Positions 25,113 through 34,263 of a stretch of DNA of 64,000 nt are shown piece by piece; position 1 is the first letter of the stretch; every line of letters starts with the position of its first letter. A program made the translations under genes and the position numbers. The notes beneath the pieces are model-generated. The model did no database searches and had not been told where the DNA came from. It saw only the letters and a program-made list of their open reading frames with translations. Source of the DNA: CAVTWS01 sp963732655 (GTDB lineage: Bacteria > Actinomycetota > Acidimicrobiia > Acidimicrobiales > SHLQ01); the NCBI GenBank assembly GCA_963732655.1, contig CAVTAI010000017.1:868001-932000 (forward strand), in the 5' to 3' direction.

Positions 25113-27187
25113 ATGGCCGACACCTTCCCCCGCCAGAACGCCCGCACACAACGTTTCACCCTGGGGTCACCGCGAGATCTCCGGTTGGCCACCGATGGTT
25201 CGCGGCTCACGTTTCTCCGGTCCCGCGGCGGTGAGGACCCCGTGACCTGCCTCTGGTTGACCGAGGTCGGCGAACCCGGTGAGCGCCTGGTCGTCGACCC
25301 GCGGAACCTGGGAGAGGGGGGCGATCTCCCGGCGGCGGAACGAGCCCGCCGCGAACGGGCGCGGCGAAGCGGCCGGGGGCATCGTGGCGTACGACGTCGA
25401 CTCGGCGCTTCGCCAGGCCGTGTTCGCCCTCGGCGGTCGGCTCTACCACCTCGATCTGGAGACCGGGACGTCGAGAGCGGTGGTTTCGGCGGAGGCCGTC
25501 TTCGATCCCCGGCTCGACCCCACGGGTCGCCGGGTCGCGTATGTCAGTGGTGCGGCGTTGCGAGTCACCGAACTGGATGCGGACGACGATCGTGCCCTCG
25601 CCGACGAGCCGGAGTCGCCCGACGTGTCCTGGGGCTCGGCGGAGTTCGTAGCCGCCGAGGAGCTGGGCCGCATGCGGGGATTCTGGTGGGGTCCCGACGG
25701 GCAGCGCGTGGTGGCCGCACGGGTCGATGTCGGACCGGTGCCCACCTGGTACATCAGCTCGCCGATCGATCCGGCCTCGCCGCCGACCCCGATCCGTTAC
25801 CCCGGTGCCGGATCCCAGAACGCCGTGGTCGACCTGGCCATCGTCGGCCTCGACGGTGCCCGGGTCCCGGTGGAGTGGCGGCGGGGTGAATGGGAGTACC
25901 TGGTGTCGGCCTCATGGGCGCCGCGCGACAGGATCACGCTGTTCGTGTTGACCAGGGATCAGCGCACCGCCGCCGTGCTGGAGATCGACCCCGACACCGC
26001 CGGTGTCGAGGAGGTCGCCCGGTGGTCGGATCCGTGCTGGGTCGACATCGTCCCCGGTGCTCCGGCCTGGCTGGATGAGCGGCTGCTGCTCGTCGTCGAC
26101 GACGCGGCCACCGACACCCGCCGCCTCACCATCGACGGGGAGTTCGCGACGCCGCCCGGTTTGCAGGTGCGCAGCATCGCGATGGCCGGGAGTGGGGGCA
26201 TCGTGCTCGAGGTGTCGTCGGATCCCACCGAGACGCACGTCATGGTGCTCGACGCCGAGGGCGCGCTGTGGCCGGCCACACGTGCCCCCGGCGTACACCG
26301 GGCGTGGGCCGCGGCGGACACCATCGTCGTGGCCACCCGGACCATGGAGCACGACGGTGTACAGATGCGCATCAACCGTCAGGGCATCGAGGTGGGGGTG
26401 CTCACCGATCACAGTGCCATTCCGCTGGTGCGACCCATGGTGGCGTTCGCGGAGGTGGGAGCGAGGGGGTTGCGGGCCGGCGTGCTGTTCCCGACCGACG
26501 CTCCCGTCGATCGACGGTTCCCCGTCCTACTCGACCCCTACGGCGGCCCCCACCATGCCCGAGTCGTGCGTTCCCGCTCGGCCTGGCTCTCGTCGCAATG
26601 GTTCGCCGATCAGGGGTTCGCGGTCGTGGTGATCGACAATCGGGGCACCCCGGGGCGTGGGCCGGCGTTCGAACGTGAGGTGCACCTCGACCTCGCCGGG
26701 CCCGTTCTCGACGACCAAGTCGACGCGCTGCATCGCGTTGGCCGAGCGGTACCCCCAGCTCGATCTCGAACGGGTGGCGATACGGGGCTGGTCGTTCGGG
26801 GGTTTCCTGGCCGCCCTGGCGGTGATTCGTCGGCCCGACATCTTCAAGGCAGCCGTCGCCGGTGCTCCGGTGACGGACTTCCGGCTCTACGACACCGCGT
26901 ACACCGAGCGGTATCTCGGGCACCCGGAGTCGGAGCCCGATGCCTATGCCCGGTCCGGCCTGATCGGCGACGCGGCCGACCTCACCCGCCCGCTCATGTT
27001 GATCCATGGCCTGGCCGATGACAACGTCGTGTCCGCCCACACCCTGGTGTTGTCCCAGGCCCTCCTGGAGGCGGGGCGCCCCCACCAGGTGCTGCCGCTC
27101 AGCGGGGTCACCCACATGGCGTCGCAGGAATCAGTGGCCGAGAACCTGCTCCTGCTCCAGCTCGCGTTCCTCCGCGAGCACGTGTGA
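25113..27187 (+). pseudogene. S9 family serine peptidase (prolyl oligopeptidase/DPP4-like), two frameshifts
   Basis: Three frames together encode one ~690-residue S9 peptidase. The N-terminal part (MADTFPRQNARTQRF) and beta-propeller run to about 25365, where one extra C shifts the frame (RERARR to EAAGGIVAYD). The middle frame carries the DPP4-like propeller and PVLLDPYGGPHHARVV. A second extra base at about 26734 shifts into the catalytic domain: nucleophile GWSFGGFLAAL, Asp in HGLADDNVVSAH, His in SGVTHMAS. All catalytic residues survive. Removing one base at each site restores a full-length enzyme, so assembly error is the simpler explanation. There is no signal peptide; it is probably a cytosolic oligopeptidase. 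Confidence 0.75.
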
Positions 27188-27202
27188 CCGCGAGGACCCT
27201 CG

Positions 27203-27565
27203 ATGGCACCACGCCAGTCTTCCGTCGATCGCATCAAGGCCTTCGCCCTCGAGTTTCCCGACGCGTGGTTCGACACGCCGTGGGAGGGCGACGGTGTGGT
27301 GAAGGTCGGCAAGAAGATCTTCGTGTTCATCGGAGGTCCGGTCAGCGATGCCGTGGCGGTCAAGCTGCCTCATTCCGGGGAGCAAGCCCTGCTGATCGAA
27401 GGCGCGGTGCCGACGCCGTACGGCCTCGGTCGCCACGGTTGGGTCACCGTTCCGATCGCCCGGCCCGACTCGCCGCCGGTCGAGGTCGTGTGCGACTTCG
27501 TCGAGGAGAGCTACCGGGCGGTGGCGCCCAAACGCCTCATCGCCCGCCTCGATGATGACGGCTGA
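27203..27565 (+). CDS. MmcQ/YjbR family protein
   Basis: A 120-residue MmcQ/YjbR-type protein starting at ATG 27203. The family pattern is clear: DRIKAFALEFPDAWFDTPWEG at the N-terminus, VKVGKKIFVFIGG, and VAVKLPHSGEQALLIEGA, then a GRHGWVTVPI turn and an ESYRAVAPKRLIARL C-terminal helix. YjbR-fold proteins (cyanobacterial-type double-wing fold) are annotated as putative DNA-binding, but no target is established. It follows the S9 peptidase by 15 bp on the same strand, so it is probably cotranscribed, and converges on the SDR gene 9 bp further on. Confidence 0.85.
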   Translation: MAPRQSSVDRIKAFALEFPDAWFDTPWEGDGVVKVGKKIFVFIGGPVSDAVAVKLPHSGEQALLIEGAVPTPYGLGRHGWVTVPIARPDSPPVEVVCDFVEESYRAVAPKRLIARLDDDG

Positions 27566-27574
27566 CCTGACGAA

Positions 27575-28350
27575 TCAGACGATGGTCCAGCCGCCGTCGA
27601 CGTGGAGGATATGGCCGGTGACGAAGCTCGAGGCCTCGCTGGCCAGAAAGAGGAGTGCTCCGTCGAGCTCGCCGTCGCGGCCGGGGCGTCCCATCGGTGC
27701 GCCCTCCTCCATGTAACGACGGCCGCCTTCCGTCGCGAACATCGAGTCGGCGTTCATCTCGGTCTCGAACCATCCCGGCGCCAAGGCGTTGACGCGTATG
27801 CCCTTGCGGGCCCACTCGCTCGCCAGCTCGCGGGTGAGGTTGTGGAGCGCGCCCTTGGCCGCGGCGTACCCAGGGATCTTCAACCGGCCGCCGGCGACGG
27901 TGCCGGCGATCGAGCCGACGTTGACGATGCGGCCGGGGCGATCCGCCGCCATCATCCAGCGGGCGGCGTGGCGAGCCAGCTCGTAGGGCGCCACCAGATC
28001 GAGCTCCAACTCGCGGCGGAACTCATCGATGTCGTCGTCGACCGCGGCCACGGCTCGGGACAGACCAGCGTTGTTGATGACGACGTCGACCGCGCCGAAG
28101 GCCTCGACCGCCCGGTCGACGAGCTCGGCCGGGGCTCCTGGTTGGGTGACATCGAGGCTCACCGCGAACACGCTCGGGAGCTCGGCGGCGAGCGCGTCGA
28201 GGCGGTCGAGTCGCCGCGCCGAGATCACCACGTGGGCGCCGACGCCGGCCACCACCCGGGCGAATCGCGCCCCAGTCCGGAGCTGGCTCCGGTGACGATC
28301 ACCACCTGATCGTCGAGGCGGAACCGGTCCAGGGGTGACGGCGAGATCAT
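27575..28350 (-). pseudogene. SDR family oxidoreductase, single frameshift near N-terminus
   Basis: A classical short-chain dehydrogenase of about 258 residues in two frames. From ATG 28350 the start reads MISPSPLDRFRLDDQVVIVTG and reaches the glycine motif TGASSGLGR; one base is then missing at about 28266 (a CC on the plus strand where CCC is expected). The other frame continues FARVVAGVGAHVVISARR to the stop at 27575. Catalytic elements are intact: NNAG, the Ser in NVGSIAG, and YxxxK in GYAAAKGAL. The C-terminal FVTGHILHVDGGWTI is diagnostic. NAD(P)(H) oxidation of a secondary alcohol or ketone is expected. Confidence 0.8.
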
Positions 28351-28370
28351 CGGGCGATTCTCGCGTGCCG

Positions 28371-28376
28371 TAGCCT
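28371..28376 (+). promoter_or_regulatory. -10 box (TAGCCT) of mechanosensitive channel gene, leaderless
   Basis: TAGCCT ends exactly 8 nt before GTG 28385, with no ribosome binding site. Confidence 0.5.
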
Positions 28377-28384
28377 GCGCACTC

Positions 28385-29524
28385 GTGTTCGCTGATCTGT
28401 CCGACGCCTGTGGTTCCGATCCCCGAGGGTTGTGTGAGTGGGTCTACGAGCGGACCGAAAACGAGACGCTGGCCCAGTTCTTCGACTGGTTCATGGAGCG
28501 GCCCTTCCGCATCGCGGTGATCCTGCTGGTCGCGGTAGCCGCCAACCGCCTCCTGCGGCGCCTGATCGTGCAGTTCACCGAACGGCTGTCGACGTTCTCC
28601 GATGACCGGCGGCTCAACGTGCTGCTCGATCTCGGCCTGTCGCCCGAGGACACCGATCTGGCCCAGCAGGCCGAGCAACGTCGGAAGGCGGCGCGGACCG
28701 AGACGATTGGGCAGGTGCTCCGATCGGCGGTCACCGTCGCCGTGTCGGTCATCGCGGTCCTGATGGTGCTCGGCGAGCTCAATGTGAACCTCGGCCCGTT
28801 GCTCGCCGGGGCCGGCATTGCCGGCATCGCCTTGGGATTCGGTGCCCAGAGCATCGTCAAGGACTTCCTGTCGGGCATGTTCATCCTGATCGAGGATCAG
28901 TTCGGTGTCGGCGACCACGTCGACCTCGGGGTCGCGTCGGGCGACGTCGAGCGGGTGTCGATGCGGGTCACCACGTTGCGAGATTCGCACGGGACGGTCT
29001 GGTACATCCCGAATGGCGAGATCCGGAGGGTCGGGAACTCCAGCCAGCTCTCGTCGCGGGCGATCGTCGACGTGATGGTCCCCTACGAGACCGATCTCCG
29101 TCGAGCGCTCGCCGTGGTGACCGCTGTTGCCGCGGAGCTGAGCGCGGATCCCGACTGGGAACCTCGTCTGATCGGACAGGCCGAGGTCCAAGGCGTGCAG
29201 AGCCTCGGCGCCGACGGGGTGGGGCTGCGCGTCACCCTGGAGACCGAGCCCAGCAACCAATCGGCGGCCGAGCGCGAGCTGCGCTTGCGGATCAAGGAGG
29301 CGTTGGAGGCGGAGGGCGTGACCGTTGCGCCTCAACGCACGGTCTGGGTGCGGCCGACCACCACCGAGTGGGGCCGCCCAGAGTCGTCGTCGCGAGCAGG
29401 CACCGACACGCCGTCGCACGCCGGCGCGATGTTCAGATCACCAGCGCGGGTAGGCGGTTCGGCCGATGGGGTTGGCGGGTGTGGTCCGCCCAGGCCTGGG
29501 CGAGGCGCCGCACCCCTTCGGTGA
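28385..29524 (+). CDS. mechanosensitive ion channel family protein (MscS-like)
   Basis: A 379-residue MscS-type channel starting at GTG 28385. Hydrophobic segments are at about 37-52 (RIAVILLVAVAANRLL), 115-135 (AVTVAVSVIAVLMVLG) and the pore helix TM3 near 140-165 (LLAGAGIAGIALGFGAQSIVKDFLSG), which has the Gly/Ala packing pattern of MscS. The beta domain follows (IEDQFGVGDHVDL, GTVWYIPNGEI). It should gate on membrane tension to relieve hypo-osmotic shock. The last ~50 residues are low-complexity Gly/Ser/Arg and overlap the convergent MocR gene, so the natural C-terminus may be near TVWVRPTTTEW and the tail may be a readthrough artefact of an indel. Confidence 0.9.
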   Translation: MFADLSDACGSDPRGLCEWVYERTENETLAQFFDWFMERPFRIAVILLVAVAANRLLRRLIVQFTERLSTFSDDRRLNVLLDLGLSPEDTDLAQQAEQRRKAARTETIGQVLRSAVTVAVSVIAVLMVLGELNVNLGPLLAGAGIAGIALGFGAQSIVKDFLSGMFILIEDQFGVGDHVDLGVASGDVERVSMRVTTLRDSHGTVWYIPNGEIRRVGNSSQLSSRAIVDVMVPYETDLRRALAVVTAVAAELSADPDWEPRLIGQAEVQGVQSLGADGVGLRVTLETEPSNQSAAERELRLRIKEALEAEGVTVAPQRTVWVRPTTTEWGRPESSSRAGTDTPSHAGAMFRSPARVGGSADGVGGCGPPRPGRGAAPLR

Positions 29525-30882
29525 CGACTGACGGCGGCTCGACGGCGGCCAGGCGGACGTGGTCGCCGCAGCGGGCATCGGCGGAGAAGGCGGAACCCGG
29601 GGTGATGAGAACGCCCCTCTGCCGCGCCACCTCGGCGAAGGCCGTGGAGTCGTGGCGCCCGGTACGGACCCATAACCAGGCGCCGGCCTGAGGCGCCGAC
29701 CACGTCCAGTCCGGCAGGAGCTCGGGGAGGGAGGTGGCCAACGCGTCGAACGCCAGGCTCACATCGGCTCGGGCCCGAGCCGCGAGGTCGTCGAGATGGG
29801 GAACGAGCGCGTGGAGCAACAGCTGCGACGGCAGTGATCCGGCGAGATCCGAGGCCAGCCGGGCGGCGACCAGCTCGGTCGCCAGGTCGGGATGGGTCAC
29901 GGCCCAGCCCGTGCGGAGGCCGGCCCAGGCGATCTTGCTGGTGGAGCCGACGGTCACGACCGATGTCGGTGGGAGGAGGGTGGCCAGATGCGCCGGTGCC
30001 CGACCGGACCTGAGCAGCGGCGCCGGCGTGCGGTCGTCGATGACGGGCACACGGTAGCGGTCGAGCAGACGGGCCACCTGTTCGATCCGGCAGCGCGTCG
30101 GTCGTGAATCCCGTCGGGTTGGCGCCCACGGGGACGAGGTAGGCGAGGGCGGGACGATGACGGGCCAGGAGCTCCTCGAAGGCCTCGACGATCGGTCCGC
30201 CCGGGTCGGTCGGGACGGACACGACGTTCTGGCCGAGGCGGCGGAAGACCTCCAACGCCCCAGGGAACGTCGCCTCCTCGACGACGACCGTGCCCCCCGG
30301 TGGGCACCACACCTGAGCGGCGAGCGAGATGGCCTGCTGGGCCCCGGTGGTGACCACGATCCCATCGGCCTCGGCGGGAAGTCCGCCAGCTTCGAAGTGG
30401 TGGGCGAGTGCGTGGCGGAGGTCGGCGAGCCCGGCGGGGTGATACCCCGTTCCCGACATGCCGTCCGCCAACCAGTCCGGTGGGAGGCGGCGCCAGATGT
30501 CGAGTGTCGCTGGCGCCACCCGAGTCTCGGCGAGCGCCATGTCGATCACGTCGGTCGGGACCGCGCCGAGGTTGCGGAGCATGAGGTTCGCGCCGCGTGA
30601 GCCGGCCGGGCGGCCCGGAGGAAGGCACACCCGGCTGCCCGAGCCCTGCCGGCTCTCGATGCTCCCGCGGGTCCGCAACTGGCGGTAGGCCGCCGTCGCG
30701 GTCGTGCGGCTGATGCCGAGGTGGGTGGCCAGGGCCCGTTCGGTGGGGAGCACGGTGCCGTCGGTGAGCGTGCCGTCGTCGACCAGGGCGCCGATGCGTT
30801 CGGCCAGCCGCCCCGACAGGGTGCCGGGCCCGGTGCCCCACGGCCCGAGCAGGCGAGACAGGCGGTCCACATCGAGCTTCAT
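29433..30882 (-). pseudogene. MocR-type GntR-family regulator with aminotransferase domain, single frameshift
   Basis: About 480 residues in two frames. From ATG 30882 (MKLDVDRLSRLLG) comes a GntR winged-helix domain (LPTERALATHLGISRTTATAAYRQL), then a class I/II aminotransferase-like domain (TGAQQAISLAAQVW, PVGANPTGFTTDAL). One extra base at about 30090 shifts the frame; the other frame resumes RIEQVARLLDRYRVPVIDD and includes the PLP lysine segment GSTSKIAWAGLRTGW. The layout is that of MocR/PdxR/GabR regulators, which use PLP or an amino compound as effector and control a divergent gene. Here the divergent gene is an aminotransferase across 98 bp of inverted repeats. Confidence 0.78.
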
Positions 30883-30885
30883 GGG

Positions 30886-30978
30886 CCAATAGTGGCTTGA
30901 TTGGATATCGAGTGTCCAGGCAGTGTCTCCATACAATGCCAATCAGCTCCAGATTGGCCTCAAGATCGGCACTATTGG
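30886..30978. promoter_or_regulatory. divergent operator region with five CCAAT/ATTGG boxes
   Basis: Between the MocR-type gene and the aminotransferase gene, CCAATAGTG (30886-30894) and its exact complement CACTATTGG (30970-30978) flank the region. Inside lies GCCAATC (30938-30944), a 7-nt spacer, and GATTGGC (30952-30958). A further ATTGG is at 30900-30904. The outer repeats place CACTAT, a possible -10 box, 5-6 nt before each start codon. Binding of the MocR-type protein to these boxes is inferred from how the family works. Confidence 0.6.
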
Positions 30979-30980
30979 TT

Positions 30981-32222
30981 ATGTCGCTCGTCATGTCATC
31001 CACCGGCGCCGCTCCGTCGGCCGGATCCGCCGACCGGTCTCTCGGCCTGGCCCGCCGCCTGGACGGTGTGCCGTCGTCGGCCATCCGGGATCTCCTGGCC
31101 CTCACGGCCCGACCCGACATCTTGTCGTTGGCCGGCGGCCTGCCTGCGGCCGACACCTTTCCGGTGCGCTGGATCCGCGAGGAGATCGACCGCCAGCTAC
31201 GTCGCCAACCCGAGGTGCTCTTGCAGTACGCCACCACCGAGGGGCACGAGGGCCTGAGGGCCGTGTTGGCCGACGCGGACGGGAGGCGTTGCGATCGCCC
31301 GGTGGGCCCGGGCGAGGTGCTCATCACCAGCGGTGCCCAACAAGCAATCGACCTGGTGGCCCACGCGTTGCTCGACCCTGGCGATGTCGTGGTGGTGGAG
31401 AACCCGGGGTACCTCGGCGCCTTGCAGGTGTTGCGGCTCGCCCAGGCCCAGCTCGAAGCCGTGCCGGTGGACGACGACGGTCTCGATGTCGACGACCTCG
31501 CGGCACGACTCGAGGCGGGGCTGCGTCCGAAGCTCGTGTACGTGGTGCCCCACTTCCAGAACCCGACCGGGACGACGCTGTCCTTCGCTCGGCGCCGTCA
31601 GCTCGGTGCCTTGGCCGATCGGTACGGTTTCTGGATCCTGGAGGACGATCCCTACGTCGAGCTCCGGTTCACCGGACCGTCGCTGCCATCGATCGGCGCC
31701 TTCTCGGAGCGGGTGATCCGGCTCGGGTCCTTCTCCAAGACGCTCGCTCCCGGGCTGCGGTGCGGGTGGCTGGCCGCGCCGGCGGCGCTCGTCTCGGCCG
31801 TGGTGCGCGTGAAGCAGGCCGCCGATCTCCAGACTTCGTCGTTCGCCCAGCCGGTGGTGGCCGCGCTCCTGGGCGACCGTCGAGGTATGGAGACGCACCT
31901 GGCCAGCCTGCGCCAGGTGTACGCCGAGCGGGCCCGGGGCCTGTCCCGCGCCGTCACCCGGGAGTTCGGTCCGTCGATCTCGTTCCGTGCTCCCGCCGGG
32001 GGCATGTTCCTGTGGGCCCGGCTCGAAGGCGGCATCGACACCGGAGCCGTGTTGCGGATCGCCCTCGACGAGGGCGTGGCCTTCGTTCCCGGCGCCGAGT
32101 TCCAGCTCGGCCGGCCCGATCCGTCCTGGATGCGGCTCGGCTACGCGACCCTGTCCCCCCGCTCGCTCGGCGAGGCCGCCCACCGGCTCGCGGGCGCAGT
32201 GGCGCATCTCCGTCGCCCCTGA
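30981..32222 (+). CDS. PLP-dependent aminotransferase, class I/II
   Basis: A 413-residue fold-type I aminotransferase, starting at ATG 30981. It resembles the stand-alone 2-aminoadipate/valine-type PLP aminotransferases related to MocR C-terminal domains. Visible are DILSLAGGLPAADTFPV, YATTEGHEGLRAVLA, LITSGAQQAIDLVA, the Asn/Pro block VVPHFQNPTGTTLS, DDPYVELRF (PLP-ring Asp) and the Schiff-base Lys in LGSFSKTLAPGLRCGW. It lies divergently from a MocR-type regulator, the classic arrangement for control of PLP or amino-acid metabolism, and is probably that regulator's target. The substrate is not predictable. Confidence 0.92.
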   Translation: MSLVMSSTGAAPSAGSADRSLGLARRLDGVPSSAIRDLLALTARPDILSLAGGLPAADTFPVRWIREEIDRQLRRQPEVLLQYATTEGHEGLRAVLADADGRRCDRPVGPGEVLITSGAQQAIDLVAHALLDPGDVVVVENPGYLGALQVLRLAQAQLEAVPVDDDGLDVDDLAARLEAGLRPKLVYVVPHFQNPTGTTLSFARRRQLGALADRYGFWILEDDPYVELRFTGPSLPSIGAFSERVIRLGSFSKTLAPGLRCGWLAAPAALVSAVVRVKQAADLQTSSFAQPVVAALLGDRRGMETHLASLRQVYAERARGLSRAVTREFGPSISFRAPAGGMFLWARLEGGIDTGAVLRIALDEGVAFVPGAEFQLGRPDPSWMRLGYATLSPRSLGEAAHRLAGAVAHLRRP

Positions 32223-32317
32223 CCGCAAACTGCTGAGCTGAACCGGAAGGGGACGCTCGACGTAGGAACACGGGACGCAGCCCGATCAGGTGACGACCCG
32301 GGCCAACCGAGGTGACG

Positions 32318-34249
32318 ATGGCGCGCGGCGAACGATTCCAGGACTTCATGGAGGCGATCGGGGACGCGGGTCGAGCCGTGGTCGATGTCGCGGCCGATGG
32401 TCTGGATTCGCTCACCGATCGGCTCGATGACCGTCTCGCGGGGGTCGGCGACCGGATCGAGGGCGCCGGCGATCGGTTGGTCGACTCGCGGCGGGCGATC
32501 GCCGACCGGCTGGCCGACGGCGCGGCGGGCGATGGCCTGCTCGGGCGAGCCAATCAAGGCATCCGGTCCTTGGCGGACGAGTTCGCCGAAGCGGTCGATC
32601 CTCTGCGTGATGCCGCTCGGGTGGCGCTCAACGCCGCCGGCGCTCTGGTGGAGGTATCGACCCTCGGTATCGTCGATCTCGATGCACGCGAGGGTGACGG
32701 GCTGAGCCTGTCGGTCGGCCTGCTGGGTCGGGAAGCGTCCGTGGGCCTCGATCTCGACGGCACCGACGGTGACTTCGGGATCGGCGCAGCCGTCGACACT
32801 CGACTCGTCGGCGTGGACGGTGCGGTCGTGGCGTCGATCGATGACGAGACAGGCGCGTTGCGGGCCGAAGCCGCGGCGGGGGGTCGCGTCCGTGACCTCG
32901 CCGGCGAGGTTGGACTCGCGGCCACCATCGGGGTGACGGCCGACGGTCAACGAGGGGCGGACCTGGCGGCCTTCGCCGGGACCGAGGTCGACGGTGAGGA
33001 GGTCCGCCGCGAGGTCGGGGTGACGGTGAACCAGGATTCGTCGGCCGGTCAGGTCGGCATCGACCTGGGGCTTTTCGGTCAGCGGAGCGCCGACGGCGAG
33101 GTGACGGACCGAACCGAGGTCGTGGTCACCCAGAACCGTGACGTCTCGGCCGACCAGGCCGGGCGCGACCAGGGCCTGGCGATCGAGCAGTTCGCCGATG
33201 GCGTGGAAGAGCAGCGGGACGAGATCGTGCGCACGGTCAACGTCGGGACGTCCGACGGCCAGGTCGAGCTCGACATCGGGTTCGCCCGGGAGTCCAGTGC
33301 TGGCGACACCGAAGTGATCCGACAGGAGCGGGGTGTCTTCGTCGATGTCGGCGGCGACGATTCGCTCATCGAGGGGCAGGCGGGGTTCGCTCGGGAGGTC
33401 GAGGTGGGCGGCGAGGAGGTGTTCCGTTCCGAGCTCGCCACCAGCTCGGCGCGGGTCGGTGTGGACGATGGCTCCCTGGTGCAGGACGGGGTCGGCCCGC
33501 TCGGGTTCGCCTTCGGCAAGGAGGTGTTCGAGAACGGGGAGGAGACGTTCAGCTCGAGCGCCGGCCTCGGTGTCTCGCTCGGAGTCAACGACGAGGGACA
33601 CATCGTCGACAGCGTCGGATTCTTCCGGGAGGTCGAGGTCGATGGCGTGGAGGTGATCAACGATCGTCAGGATTCCATCTCGGTGAGCACGGACCTCACC
33701 GATCCCGAGAACCTCGAGAACCTCGCGCTTCTCGCCGGATTCGACGGCATCGACACCGAGGCGGCGGCGCGGCTGCTGGAGGGCGACCTGTCGGCCGTGA
33801 GGGATCTGGTCCAGAGCGACGTCGAACGCGATGCGGGTGGAGCGGAGAGGAAGTTGATCGAGCGATTGGTGGGCGACGGATTGGACTTCTTCGTGGAGGG
33901 GGACAACGCCGCCCGCACCGGTGCCGTGTTCGGGGTCGGGCTCGACCAGTTCGCCGACCCCGACGCAGATGTCGGCGCCAACGTGGACGTCGGCGCCGAT
34001 GTCGAGGTCGAGAATGAGGACGAGGAGGACGGCTTCGGGACCGGAGCCGCCGCCGCGCCTTCGCCCGCGGTGGTCCCCGAGCCGGTCGGCCCGCCGGCCG
34101 CGGACGTGGTTGGGGACGTATCGACATCGATCCCGGAACCGGCCGTAGCGCCCGACCCCGGCCTGGTCACCGACCCCGAGACAGTGCCCGACGAAGCCGC
34201 CGTCGATTCGGATCCCTTCAGCCTCGAGGACGACGATCTGAAGGCGTGA
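32318..34249 (+). CDS. acidic repeat protein of unknown family
   Basis: A 643-residue protein from ATG 32318 (GAGG 5 nt upstream). It has no signal peptide or membrane segment. Residues ~1-90 are amphipathic helix or coiled coil with recurring DRL (DSLTDRLDDRLAGVGDRIEG). Residues ~100-470 are beta-rich, with degenerate units of about 25-35 residues that often contain REVEVxGxEV and GV (FAREVEVGGEEVFRS; FFREVEVDGVEVIND; RREVGVTVNQDSS). Then come a helical stretch (DTEAAARLLEGDLSAVRDLV) and a disordered Pro/Ala/Asp-rich tail with DADVGANVDVGADVEVENEDEE. I recognise no domain. The net charge is strongly negative. It could be a surface-, shell- or calcium-binding-type protein without a Sec signal, but I assign no function. 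Confidence 0.75.
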   Translation: MARGERFQDFMEAIGDAGRAVVDVAADGLDSLTDRLDDRLAGVGDRIEGAGDRLVDSRRAIADRLADGAAGDGLLGRANQGIRSLADEFAEAVDPLRDAARVALNAAGALVEVSTLGIVDLDAREGDGLSLSVGLLGREASVGLDLDGTDGDFGIGAAVDTRLVGVDGAVVASIDDETGALRAEAAAGGRVRDLAGEVGLAATIGVTADGQRGADLAAFAGTEVDGEEVRREVGVTVNQDSSAGQVGIDLGLFGQRSADGEVTDRTEVVVTQNRDVSADQAGRDQGLAIEQFADGVEEQRDEIVRTVNVGTSDGQVELDIGFARESSAGDTEVIRQERGVFVDVGGDDSLIEGQAGFAREVEVGGEEVFRSELATSSARVGVDDGSLVQDGVGPLGFAFGKEVFENGEETFSSSAGLGVSLGVNDEGHIVDSVGFFREVEVDGVEVINDRQDSISVSTDLTDPENLENLALLAGFDGIDTEAAARLLEGDLSAVRDLVQSDVERDAGGAERKLIERLVGDGLDFFVEGDNAARTGAVFGVGLDQFADPDADVGANVDVGADVEVENEDEEDGFGTGAAAAPSPAVVPEPVGPPAADVVGDVSTSIPEPAVAPDPGLVTDPETVPDEAAVDSDPFSLEDDDLKA

Positions 34250-34263
34250 TCGTCGCGTGAGCC

